Shown here piece after piece: positions 9,835 to 17,811 of a DNA stretch of 64,000 nt. The stretch comes from Roseobacter ponti (lineage in GTDB: Bacteria > Pseudomonadota > Alphaproteobacteria > Rhodobacterales > Rhodobacteraceae), in assembly GCF_012932215.1 (NCBI RefSeq), contig NZ_CP048788.1, positions 2,108,001-2,172,000 on the forward strand. The letters run 5' to 3'. The notes beneath the pieces are model-generated. The model did not search any database. It was not told the origin of the DNA and saw only the letters and a program-made list of their open reading frames with translations. Position 1 is the stretch's first letter. Every line of letters starts with the position of its first letter. Made by a program: the position numbers and the translations under genes.

Positions 9835-10016
9835 GACTAAAGACGTAGCACGGCTTTTGACCCGGACAATTCCGGGGCGCGCCGCAACCGGCGCGTGCGG
9901 GTGGATTTGCAGACCTTATGCCGAAAATTGAGGCAGGATAAGAGGCTGTGGCACCGCGCATCAGAGCCGCTACGCGACAGGGCGACAGATCACGCCGCGG
10001 TTTCGGTTAGTGCTGC

Positions 10017-10050
10017 ATCAAAAAGGGCGCGCCATACAGCGCGCCCCTGA
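10017..10050 (-). terminator. Rho-independent terminator of the cyclophilin operon
   Basis: Perfect 8-bp stem GGGCGCGC / GCGCGCCC (10026-10033 with 10040-10047) and a 6-nt loop. On the minus strand it is followed directly by TTTTT. It sits 23 bp past the stop of the periplasmic cyclophilin gene. Confidence 0.9.
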
Positions 10051-10072
10051 TCACGTTGCTCCGGGTCCCGGC

Positions 10073-10618
10073 TTATTCGGTGACCCGGACCGTCTGCATC
10101 ACATCAGGGACACCGATGACGGCACCGTTGGGCCCTTCGCCGCGCTTGATTGTATCGAGCACATCAAGTCCTTCGACTACCTTGCCCACGACCGTGTACT
10201 GGCCGTTAAGAAAGTGGCCGTCAGCGAACATGATAAAGAACTGGCTGTTGGCGCTGTTGGGGTCCTGTGCGCGCGCCATTCCGACGATGCCCCGATCAAA
10301 GGGCACCTGAGAGAACTCAGCGGCCAGATCCGGCTCCTCTGAGGCACCTGTGCCGGCGCGGCGCATATCTCCGCCGAGCTTGCCGTACTGCACATCACCT
10401 GTCTGCGCCATGAAACCTTCGATCACCCGGTGGAAGACCACATCGTTATAGGCGCCCTCCCCGGCCAGCGTCGTGATCCGCTCCACATGCTGCGGCGCCA
10501 CCGTCTCAAAAAGCTCGATCACAATCGTCCCGCTGGCCTCACCGGCCACATCAATCTCAAGCCCTGTGGCCATTGCGGGGCCGGCCATCATCATCGCACC
10601 GGCAATATACTTAAGCAT
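10073..10618 (-). CDS. Periplasmic peptidyl-prolyl cis-trans isomerase (cyclophilin)
   Basis: 181 residues: a signal peptide (about 1-17, ending AMA) and a cyclophilin domain with the family motifs FHRVIEGFMAQTGD, NSANSQFFI and LNGQYTVVGKV. It catalyses proline isomerisation in the periplasm. The ATG at 10618 is preferred over an upstream in-frame TTG at 10627; it overlaps the stop of the upstream cyclophilin by 8 nt, so the pair is coupled. The two proteins are close paralogues, one exported and one cytoplasmic, most simply explained by tandem duplication plus gain or loss of a signal peptide. Confidence 0.95.
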   Translation of the reverse strand: MLKYIAGAMMMAGPAMATGLEIDVAGEASGTIVIELFETVAPQHVERITTLAGEGAYNDVVFHRVIEGFMAQTGDVQYGKLGGDMRRAGTGASEEPDLAAEFSQVPFDRGIVGMARAQDPNSANSQFFIMFADGHFLNGQYTVVGKVVEGLDVLDTIKRGEGPNGAVIGVPDVMQTVRVTE

Positions 10619-11117
10619 CCGCAGCAACCTTCACTGAGATCATCCGGTCGGGCTCCGCAGGCGGCTCGCCCCGGGCAATCGCGTCGACATGCTCCATGCC
10701 CGAGATCACCTGGCCATAGACCGTATACTGACCATTAAGGAAATCATTGTCTTTGAAGTTGATAAAGAACTGGCTGTTCGCACTGTCGGGGTTCTGCGAG
10801 CGGGCCGCACCGATCGAGCCGCGCGCATGCGGGATCTTTGAGAACTCAGCCGGCACATTCGGCAGATCAGACCCGCCCGTTCCGGCCATGCGCAGGTTGA
10901 ACCCGTCTTCCATATCGCCGTGCTGCACGTCGCCGGTCTGGGCCATGAAGCCTTCGATCACGCGGTGGAATGCGACGTTGTCGTAATGCCCTGCCCGCGC
11001 AAGTTCTTTCATGCGTTCGGTGTGTTTGGGGGCCACGTCAGGCAGCAGCTGAACGGTCACGGTGCCGCCTTTCAGCTCAATCAGAATGGTGTTTTCGGGG
11101 TCTTTTATGTCGGCCAT
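10611..11117 (-). CDS. ppiB: Cytoplasmic peptidyl-prolyl cis-trans isomerase (cyclophilin)
   Basis: 168-residue single-domain cyclophilin without signal peptide, starting MADIKDPENTILIELKGG. It carries FHRVIEGFMAQTGD, NSANSQFFINF and LNGQYTVYGQV, including the catalytic-region Arg and Phe of the family. It is first in a two-gene operon with the exported paralogue. The PpiB-type assignment rests on length and lack of export signal. Confidence 0.95.
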   Translation of the reverse strand: MADIKDPENTILIELKGGTVTVQLLPDVAPKHTERMKELARAGHYDNVAFHRVIEGFMAQTGDVQHGDMEDGFNLRMAGTGGSDLPNVPAEFSKIPHARGSIGAARSQNPDSANSQFFINFKDNDFLNGQYTVYGQVISGMEHVDAIARGEPPAEPDRMISVKVAADA

Positions 11118-11246
11118 CTGGCCCTCCTGCTTAAATCTTATGGCAGATTACCTAAGCCCTGACGGGCGGAATGCCAAGCCGGAGCATTGACCCGGGCGCG
11201 GATAAGCGCAAAACATCGCCGGGCAGAATGTATCAAGGAGTGGGAA

Positions 11247-12431
11247 ATGGCCTGGAAGACGCTCGACGACATGGATCTCAGCGGCAAAAAAGTGCTGGTA
11301 CGCGTGGACATAAACGTCCCCGTCGAGGACGGGCGCGTGACCGATACCACGCGGATCGACCGGATCGTACCGACCATCCGCGACATTCTTGCCGCTGGCG
11401 GGCTACCGGTAATGCTGGCGCATTTTGGTCGCCCGAAAGGTAAATTCGTCCCTGAGATGTCGCTGCGTGTGACAGTGCCGGCGCTGGAGAAGGCGCTCGG
11501 TCAGGAGATTACGTTTATTGAGCGGCCTGATGCGGCGATTATTGCAGCGCTGCCGGAAGGATCTGTGGCGCTGGTTGAGAACACGCGTTTCGCGGCCGGC
11601 GAAGAGGCAAACGACCCGGCCATGGCGCAGTTTCTTGCCAGTCTGGGCGATATTTATTGCAACGACGCGTTTTCCGCCGCGCACCGTGCGCATGCGTCGA
11701 CCGAAGGTGTGGCCCGTCTGCTGCCTTCCTGTGCAGGGCGGCTGATGCAGGCGGAACTCTCCGCACTTGAGGCCGCTCTCTCTTCGCCCGAGCGCCCGGT
11801 AGGCGCGGTTGTGGGGGGGGCCAAGGTATCGACAAAAATCGCCCTGCTCGAAAATCTGGTCGGGCGGCTTGATCTGCTGGTGATCGGCGGCGGGATGGCC
11901 AATACGTTTCTTGCCGCTCAGGGCGCAGAACTCGGCGCCTCCCTGCAGGAGCCCGACTATCTTGTAACTGCCCGGGCAATTATGGCGCAGGCCGAAAAGA
12001 GCGGGTGCCGCGTTCTGTTGCCGGTCGACGGGCTTGTGGCCCGTGCCTTTGAGGCCGGCGCTGATCACGAGGTCGTGGCTCTGGGGCCCGATACTGTGCT
12101 CGACGACGATCAGATGGTGCTTGATGCGGGACCAGAGAGCGTCAAAGCCGTGGCCGCCGCTTTTGAGGATCTAAAAACTCTGATCTGGAACGGGCCGATG
12201 GGCGCCTTTGAGATCCCGCCCTTTGACCAGGCAACCAATGCCGCTGCTGCCGATGCCGCGGCGCGCACCAGAGCGGGCACGCTGATTTCTGTGGCAGGTG
12301 GCGGCGACACGGTTGCTGCACTCAATCAGGCCGGCGCGTCGGATGATTTCACCTATATCTCAACGGCCGGCGGTGCGTTTCTGGAGTGGATGGAGGGAAA
12401 AACGCTTCCGGGCGTCGCCGCACTCGGCTGA
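11247..12431 (+). CDS. pgk: Phosphoglycerate kinase
   Basis: Cytoplasmic glycolytic/gluconeogenic enzyme interconverting 1,3-bisphosphoglycerate plus ADP and 3-phosphoglycerate plus ATP. The 394-residue length is standard. The ATG at 11247 was chosen because AAGGAG lies 6 nt upstream and the protein then begins [21 protein letters not shown]. Substrate-binding [14 protein letters not shown] and HFGRPKG segments and the C-terminal nucleotide-site GGGDTVAAL are present. It is a single-gene unit upstream of the divIC-like gene. Confidence 0.98.
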   Translation: MAWKTLDDMDLSGKKVLVRVDINVPVEDGRVTDTTRIDRIVPTIRDILAAGGLPVMLAHFGRPKGKFVPEMSLRVTVPALEKALGQEITFIERPDAAIIAALPEGSVALVENTRFAAGEEANDPAMAQFLASLGDIYCNDAFSAAHRAHASTEGVARLLPSCAGRLMQAELSALEAALSSPERPVGAVVGGAKVSTKIALLENLVGRLDLLVIGGGMANTFLAAQGAELGASLQEPDYLVTARAIMAQAEKSGCRVLLPVDGLVARAFEAGADHEVVALGPDTVLDDDQMVLDAGPESVKAVAAAFEDLKTLIWNGPMGAFEIPPFDQATNAAAADAAARTRAGTLISVAGGGDTVAALNQAGASDDFTYISTAGGAFLEWMEGKTLPGVAALG

Positions 12432-12448
12432 CGGGCAGGAAAACGCCG

Positions 12449-12478
12449 TAATACCTATGAAATTGCGGTATTTTCTGT
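12449..12478 (+). terminator. Possible weak terminator after pgk
   Basis: AATACC (12451-12456) pairs with GGTATT about 11 nt later, followed by TTCTGTG. The stem is short and AT-rich with a poor U-run, so the call is tentative. Confidence 0.3.
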
Positions 12479-12559
12479 GAAAAAAGGATTCACAGACCAG
12501 CTTGCATGTGTCATAGTTTCGTCATGCCCGCTAAGAGGCAACGACGAGGCAGACAGCAG

Positions 12560-12859
12560 ATGACCCGCACCACACGCCCCGCTCTGGGACCTTTCGTGTT
12601 CTTTACGCTCGCGCTCGGGCTGGCGACTTACTTTACCTTTGCCGCCGTTCAGGGCGATTTCGGATTGTTCCGGCGCGCCGAGATCACTGCCGATGCGGAC
12701 GTGCTGCGCCGCCAGCTTGCCGGGGTCAGCGCCGAGGTTGTGCGTATGGAAAACCTGACACACCGGCTGTCGGACGATTATCTCGATCTTGACCTGCTGG
12801 ATGAGCAGGCCCGTCGCGTTCTCGGACGCATCCGCGCCGACGAGATTGTCATCCGCTGA
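12560..12859 (+). CDS. DivIC/FtsB-like septum formation initiator
   Basis: Small bitopic division protein of 99 residues. A short basic cytoplasmic tail is followed by a transmembrane helix (about 10-29) and a heptad-rich coiled coil (about 40-75), then a short tail. This is the architecture of FtsB/DivIC, which joins FtsQ and FtsL in the divisome and helps activate septal wall synthesis. In-frame starts at 12506 and 12524 exist; 12560 (MTRTTRPALGP) was preferred because it gives the normal length and has GAGG upstream. Its position just upstream of pdhA is common in alphaproteobacteria (recalled). Confidence 0.85.
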   Translation: MTRTTRPALGPFVFFTLALGLATYFTFAAVQGDFGLFRRAEITADADVLRRQLAGVSAEVVRMENLTHRLSDDYLDLDLLDEQARRVLGRIRADEIVIR

Positions 12860-12929
12860 GGCGCGGCAACTGCCCGCGTTTGGCGCGGCAGAATGACCCT
12901 CGCATCTCCGTCCCGAATCCGATAAACAT

Positions 12930-12947
12930 TAGTTTAATACTAAACTA
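12930..12947. promoter_or_regulatory. Perfect 7-bp dyad upstream of pdhA (operator candidate)
   Basis: TAGTTTA-ATAC-TAAACTA is a perfect inverted repeat of 7 bp arms with a 4-nt centre, in an AT-rich patch inside GC-rich DNA. It ends about 41 bp before the pdhA ATG, so it would overlap a promoter there. It is probably a dimeric repressor or activator site; the regulator is unknown. Confidence 0.55.
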
Positions 12948-12988
12948 TCTGCCCGGCGCGCCGGGTGCTGTGATGGAGGATCGCCCGT

Positions 12989-13999
12989 ATGGCCACCCGC
13001 AAGGCTGCGAAGAAACCGAATGTTTCAGCCGAAGAGCTGAAAACCTACTACCGCGATATGTTGCTGATCAGGCGGTTCGAGGAAAAAGCCGGTCAGCTTT
13101 ACGGAATGGGGCTTATCGGCGGTTTCTGCCACCTCTACATCGGTCAGGAAGCGGTCGTTGTGGGGCTTGAGGCAGCAGCGGAGGAAGGCGACAAACGCAT
13201 CACCTCCTACCGTGACCACGGCCATATGCTGGCCTGCGGTATGGATCCCAACGGCGTGATGGCCGAGCTCACCGGTCGCGAGGGCGGCTATTCCAAGGGC
13301 AAGGGCGGCTCCATGCATATGTTCTCCAAAGAGAAGCACTTCTACGGCGGTCACGGGATCGTCGCAGCCCAGGTGCCGCTGGGGGCCGGTCTGGCCTTTG
13401 CGGATAAATACCTTGAGAATGACCGGGTGACCTTCACTTATTTCGGCGACGGTGCGGCGAACCAGGGCCAGGTCTATGAGGCATACAACATGGCCGAGCT
13501 CTGGAACCTGCCCGTGGTTTTTGTAATTGAAAACAACCAGTACGCCATGGGCACATCGACAAAACGGTCAACGCATTCACCCTCTTACTGGGAACGCGGT
13601 GCGGCCTACGGCATCAAGGGCGAAGAGGTCGACGGCATGGATGTGCTTGCGGTGAAAGCTGCCGGCGAGAAGGCCGTTGCGGTCTGCCGTGCGGGCGAAG
13701 GCCCCTACATTCTCGAGGTCAAAACCTACCGCTATCGCGGTCACTCCATGTCGGATCCTGCCAAATACCGGACCCGTGAGGAAGTGCAGAAGATGCGCGA
13801 CGAGCGTGATCCCATCGAGGCCGTGCGTTCCATGCTGCTGACCGGCAAACACGCCACCGAAGAGGACCTCAAGGCCATCGACAAAGAGATCAAGGATATC
13901 GTGAACAACAGCGCCGAGTTTGCAAAGGAGAGCCCTGAGCCGGCGCTTGAAGAGCTCTGGACCGATATCTACGCAACCGAAGTTCCGCAGGAGGCCTGA
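12989..13999 (+). CDS. pdhA: Pyruvate dehydrogenase E1 component, alpha subunit
   Basis: Thiamine-diphosphate-dependent decarboxylase half of the E1 heterotetramer of the pyruvate dehydrogenase complex, which turns pyruvate into acetyl-CoA, CO2 and NADH. It is 336 residues, and GGAGGA precedes the ATG. The ThDP-binding motif GDGAANQGQVYEAYNMAELWN (here GDG...N) lies at about 152-172. Conserved YRDHGH and YRYRGHSMSDPA segments, the latter in a regulatory-loop position, are also present. First of three genes; pdhB follows after 3 nt. Confidence 0.98.
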   Translation: MATRKAAKKPNVSAEELKTYYRDMLLIRRFEEKAGQLYGMGLIGGFCHLYIGQEAVVVGLEAAAEEGDKRITSYRDHGHMLACGMDPNGVMAELTGREGGYSKGKGGSMHMFSKEKHFYGGHGIVAAQVPLGAGLAFADKYLENDRVTFTYFGDGAANQGQVYEAYNMAELWNLPVVFVIENNQYAMGTSTKRSTHSPSYWERGAAYGIKGEEVDGMDVLAVKAAGEKAVAVCRAGEGPYILEVKTYRYRGHSMSDPAKYRTREEVQKMRDERDPIEAVRSMLLTGKHATEEDLKAIDKEIKDIVNNSAEFAKESPEPALEELWTDIYATEVPQEA

Positions 14000-14002
14000 T
14001 CC

Positions 14003-15385
14003 ATGGCAACAGAAATTCTTATGCCCGCGCTCTCGCCGACAATGGAAGAAGGCACGCTTGCAAAATGGCTGGTCAAAGAGGGCGATAGTGTCTCTTCCGG
14101 CGACATCATGGCCGAAATCGAAACCGACAAGGCCACCATGGAATTCGAAGCGGTGGACGAAGGCACCATCGGCAGGATCCTCATTGAGGAAGGTACCGAA
14201 GGCGTCAAAGTGAACACTGCCATCGCCATTCTGCTGGAGGAAGGTGAGAGTGCTGATGATATCGATGTCAGCGCCACCGCGGCACCGGAGGCTGCACCCG
14301 CAGCCGAGGCGGACAACGAAGAGGCCCCGAAGGCGGCCGCTGAGGCGTCCGCCCCTGCCGCGCCGCAATCGGACACGTCGCCGGACTGGCCCGAAGGCAC
14401 GACACTCAAGCAACAGACCGTGCGCGAAGCGCTGCGCGATGGCATGGCCGAAGAGATGCGTCGTGATGACACCGTGTTTTTGATGGGCGAAGAGGTCGCC
14501 GAATATCAGGGCGCCTATAAAATCAGCCAGGGTATGCTGGATGAGTTCGGTGCCAAACGCGTGATCGACACACCGATCACCGAACACGGTTTTGCCGGCA
14601 TAGGTGTCGGCGCGGCTTTCGGTGGCCTGCGACCTATCGTCGAGTTCATGACGTTCAACTTCGCAATGCAGGCCATTGACCACATTATCAACTCGGCCGC
14701 TAAAACGCTCTATATGTCGGGTGGTCAGATGGGCGCGCCCATGGTCTTCCGCGGCCCCAACGGTGCGGCGGCCCGCGTGGGTGCCCAGCACAGTCAGGAC
14801 TATGCCGCCTGGTATATGCAGGTGCCCGGTCTGCGCGTCGTGATGCCCTATTCCGCGTCCGACTATAAAGGTCTGATGAAAACCGCGATCCGCGATCCCA
14901 ACCCGGTGATTTTCCTCGAGAATGAAATCCTCTACGGGCGTAGTTTCGATGTGCCGGAGATGGACGATTATACTGTGCCCTTCGGCAAAGCCCGGATCTG
15001 GCGTGAAGGCGAAGATGTGACCATCGTGAGCTTCGGCATCGGGATGCAGTACGCATTGCAAGCCGCTGAAAAACTTGCGGAAGACGGCATCAGTGCTGAA
15101 GTGATCGATCTTCGGACGCTGCGCCCGATGGATACGGCCAGCATCATCAGATCGGTGATGAAGACCAACCGCTGCGTCACGGTTGAGGAAGGCTGGCCGC
15201 AGGGCTGCGTCGGCAATTACATTACGTCCGTGATCATGCAGGAGGCCTTCGATTATCTCGATGCACCGGTGATCAACTGCACGGGCAAAGACGTGCCGAT
15301 GCCCTATGCCGCCAATCTTGAAAAACACGCGCTGGTGACCACCGATGAGGTGATCGAAGCCGTGAAAAAAGTCACCTACAGGTAA
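14003..15385 (+). CDS. pdhB: Pyruvate dehydrogenase E1 component, beta subunit with N-terminal lipoyl domain
   Basis: 460 residues, about 130 longer than a classical E1 beta, because residues 1-80 form a biotinyl/lipoyl domain with the modifiable Lys in ETDKATM. An acidic Ala/Pro/Glu-rich linker (about 85-130) leads to the E1-beta transketolase domain (about 135-460), with [13 protein letters not shown] and [16 protein letters not shown]. Lipoyl-bearing E1 beta is known in alphaproteobacteria. The lipoyl domain is almost identical to that of PdhC next door. GGAGG precedes the ATG. Confidence 0.97.
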   Translation: MATEILMPALSPTMEEGTLAKWLVKEGDSVSSGDIMAEIETDKATMEFEAVDEGTIGRILIEEGTEGVKVNTAIAILLEEGESADDIDVSATAAPEAAPAAEADNEEAPKAAAEASAPAAPQSDTSPDWPEGTTLKQQTVREALRDGMAEEMRRDDTVFLMGEEVAEYQGAYKISQGMLDEFGAKRVIDTPITEHGFAGIGVGAAFGGLRPIVEFMTFNFAMQAIDHIINSAAKTLYMSGGQMGAPMVFRGPNGAAARVGAQHSQDYAAWYMQVPGLRVVMPYSASDYKGLMKTAIRDPNPVIFLENEILYGRSFDVPEMDDYTVPFGKARIWREGEDVTIVSFGIGMQYALQAAEKLAEDGISAEVIDLRTLRPMDTASIIRSVMKTNRCVTVEEGWPQGCVGNYITSVIMQEAFDYLDAPVINCTGKDVPMPYAANLEKHALVTTDEVIEAVKKVTYR

Positions 15386-15397
15386 GGAGCGCGTAGC

Positions 15398-16732
15398 ATG
15401 CCCATTGAAATTCTGATGCCCGCCCTCAGCCCGACCATGGAAGAAGGCACGCTTGCCAAATGGCACGTCAAAGAGGGCGACACTGTATCTTCCGGCGATA
15501 TCATGGCCGAAATCGAAACCGATAAGGCGACGATGGAATTCGAAGCCGTTGATGAAGGAAAGATCGGCAAGATCCTGATCAGCGAAGGCACAGAAGGCGT
15601 CAAAGTGAATACCGCCATTGCTGTGCTTCTGGAAGATGGCGAAAGTGCAGACGACATCGGGGATACCGGGTCCGCGCCTGAAGCAGAAACCTCGTCCAAT
15701 GCCGCGCCGGCAGAAGCCTCTGACGCTACGGCGCCTGCCGCAGGTCACGGGCGGGGTGCCACTGATGCCACGCCGGCACCTTCCGCACCGGCTGCGACCG
15801 ATGGCTCACGGATTTTTGCGTCTCCGCTCGCACGCCGGATTGCGGCTGACAAGGGCCTTGATCTGAGCGCAATCACGGGCTCCGGCCCGCATGGCCGTAT
15901 CGTGAAATCTGATGTGGAAAACGCCAAAGCCGGCGACGCCCCCGCCAAAGAGGCCGCACCGGCGGCAAAAGATGCAGCCCCCACGGCAAAACCGGCCAGC
16001 GGACCGGGAGCGGATGCCGTCATAGCCATGTACGAGGGACGTGAGTTCGAAGAGGTCACGCTCAACGGTATGCGCAAAACCATCGCCGCCCGTCTGACCG
16101 AAGCGAAACAGTCGATCCCGCATTTCTATCTGCGCCGGGATATCGAACTGGATGCACTGATGAAATTTCGCAGCGATCTCAACAGGCAGCTGGAAAGCCG
16201 TGGCGTCAAGCTCTCGGTAAATGATTTCATCATCAAAGCCTGCGCACTGGCGCTGCAGGCTGTGCCGGATGCAAACGCTGTCTGGGCAGGTGACCGGATC
16301 CTGAAGCTTACCCCGTCAGACGTCGCTGTTGCCGTTGCCATTGACGGTGGTCTGTTTACGCCGGTCCTCAAAGACTCTGAGATGAAATCGCTCTCCGCGC
16401 TCTCTGCGGAGATGAAGGATCTGGCCACCCGCGCGCGGGACCGCAAACTGGCACCGCATGAATATCAGGGTGGCAGCTTTGCGATTTCAAATCTGGGGAT
16501 GTTCGGGATCGATAACTTCGACGCGGTGATCAATCCGCCGCACGGCGCGATCCTGGCAGTCGGCGCAGGCGTTAAAAAACCTGTTGTCGGAAAAGACGGA
16601 GAACTCGGTGTTGCAACCGTAATGTCGGTCACGCTTTCGGTAGATCACCGGGTAATTGACGGTGCACTCGGCGCGCAGTTGCTGGCGGCGATCAAGGAAA
16701 ATCTTGAAAATCCGATGACGATGCTCGCCTGA
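15398..16732 (+). CDS. pdhC: Dihydrolipoyllysine acetyltransferase (E2 of pyruvate dehydrogenase)
   Basis: Core of the complex; moves the acetyl group from lipoate to CoA. 444 residues: lipoyl domain (about 1-80, ETDKATM), Ala/Pro linker, peripheral-subunit-binding domain (about 141-178, [17 protein letters not shown] and [13 protein letters not shown]), a second linker, and the catalytic acetyltransferase domain (about 215-444) with the active-site DHRVIDGA near the end. It starts 12 bp after pdhB with an AAGGAG site. No E3 (lpd) gene follows; cysE lies opposite, so E3 must be encoded elsewhere. Confidence 0.98.
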   Translation: MPIEILMPALSPTMEEGTLAKWHVKEGDTVSSGDIMAEIETDKATMEFEAVDEGKIGKILISEGTEGVKVNTAIAVLLEDGESADDIGDTGSAPEAETSSNAAPAEASDATAPAAGHGRGATDATPAPSAPAATDGSRIFASPLARRIAADKGLDLSAITGSGPHGRIVKSDVENAKAGDAPAKEAAPAAKDAAPTAKPASGPGADAVIAMYEGREFEEVTLNGMRKTIAARLTEAKQSIPHFYLRRDIELDALMKFRSDLNRQLESRGVKLSVNDFIIKACALALQAVPDANAVWAGDRILKLTPSDVAVAVAIDGGLFTPVLKDSEMKSLSALSAEMKDLATRARDRKLAPHEYQGGSFAISNLGMFGIDNFDAVINPPHGAILAVGAGVKKPVVGKDGELGVATVMSVTLSVDHRVIDGALGAQLLAAIKENLENPMTMLA

Positions 16733-16760
16733 GCGGCAACAACCCGCATGTTTCATAACG

Positions 16761-16793
16761 AAAAAAGCCGGGGGCAAACGCCCCCGACTTTCT
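16761..16793. terminator. Bidirectional terminator between pdhC and cysE
   Basis: CGGGGGC (16769-16775) pairs with GCCCCCG (16780-16786) across an AAAC loop. On the minus strand it is followed by a T6 run, and on the plus strand by a weaker TTTCT. It serves both convergent units, best for cysE. Confidence 0.85.
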
Positions 16794-16814
16794 CTGTTCA
16801 TGTAGATGTCAGTA

Positions 16815-17627
16815 TCAGCCCCGATCAGGACCAAGCATATGGTTCATGGAGACAGAGGGCTGGTCGCACCCTGCCTCGCCCACGATACGTGCAGGAATGC
16901 CCGCCACGGTTTTGCACGGCGGCACCTCTTCCAGCACCACGGATCCTGCGGCAATCCGGCTGCAGTTGCCCACGCGGATGTTGCCCAGCACCTTCGCACC
17001 GGCACCGATCAGGACGCCATCACCGATCTTCGGATGGCGGTCCTCTTCTTCCTTACCGGTTCCGCCAAGCGTCACCGAGTGCAGCATCGAAACATTATCC
17101 CCGACAACCGCTGTCTCTCCGATGACGATCGAATGGGCGTGATCAATCATGATCCCCTGCCCGATTTTCGCGGCCGGGTGGATGTCAACTCCAAAGATCT
17201 CAGACACGCGCATCTGCACGAAATAGGCCAGATCCCGGTGACCCTGTTTCCAGAGGTGGTGACCCACCCGATAAGCCTGCGTCGCCTGATAGCCTTTAAA
17301 ATACAGGATAGGCTGCAGCAAACGGTGGCAGGCCGGATCGCGTTCGTAAATCGCCACCAGATCTGCCCGCGCGGCCCGCACAAGCCCGGGATCGGCGGCA
17401 TAGGCCTCCTCGACAATCTCGCGAACCACCACCATCGACATCTCATTTGACGCCAGTTTGGCGGCGATCCGATAGGAGAGCGCTTTCTCTATGCTTTTGT
17501 GATGCAGAATACAGGCGTGCAGAAAACCGCCCATAAGGGGCTCATCCAGTGCAGCCTGCCGGGCCTCCGAGCAGATCTGATCCCATGCCGGATCCACCGA
17601 GGTGATGTTTGTTTTAAGTTCTGCCAT
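16815..17627 (-). CDS. cysE: Serine O-acetyltransferase
   Basis: Makes O-acetylserine from serine and acetyl-CoA, the first step of cysteine synthesis in the cytoplasm. 270 residues: an alpha-helical N-terminal SATase domain (about 1-140) followed by a left-handed beta-helix of hexapeptide repeats (about 150-240). DIHPAAKIGQGIMIDHAHSIVIGETA (positions about 170-195) contains the catalytic DxxxxxH region, and GAGAKVLGNI sits near the acetyl-CoA site. It is convergent with the pdh operon and downstream of the GTA cluster. Confidence 0.97.
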   Translation of the reverse strand: MAELKTNITSVDPAWDQICSEARQAALDEPLMGGFLHACILHHKSIEKALSYRIAAKLASNEMSMVVVREIVEEAYAADPGLVRAARADLVAIYERDPACHRLLQPILYFKGYQATQAYRVGHHLWKQGHRDLAYFVQMRVSEIFGVDIHPAAKIGQGIMIDHAHSIVIGETAVVGDNVSMLHSVTLGGTGKEEEDRHPKIGDGVLIGAGAKVLGNIRVGNCSRIAAGSVVLEEVPPCKTVAGIPARIVGEAGCDQPSVSMNHMLGPDRG

Positions 17628-17651
17628 AACACTTATCCTTTTGGAGGCCTC

Positions 17652-17662
17652 AATAGACTATT
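17652..17662. promoter_or_regulatory. Short palindrome upstream of cysE
   Basis: AATAG-A-CTATT, an 11-bp perfect palindrome, lies 25 bp upstream of the cysE start in an otherwise gene-free stretch. It may be an operator for cysteine-responsive control. Short palindromes like this arise often by chance, so the call is weak. Confidence 0.25.
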
Positions 17663-17811
17663 TAAGTGCAAATCTCCAAACGCAAAGCTGTGATGGACCG
17701 AATTCAGGCTGGTGATGTGCCGTTGGCAGGCAGGCACGCTTTCACTGACGGCGTCCGGCAAACGCCACAAATGCATCGGCGCCCGGTCTGTCCGACGAAA
17801 GATTTGCGGGG

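Noticed and set aside
13577-15748. 723-codon open frame on the minus strand opposite pdhA-pdhB-pdhC
   Set aside because: It is an antisense shadow of three strongly conserved genes in GC-rich DNA; its translation is rich in His/Arg/Phe with no domain.
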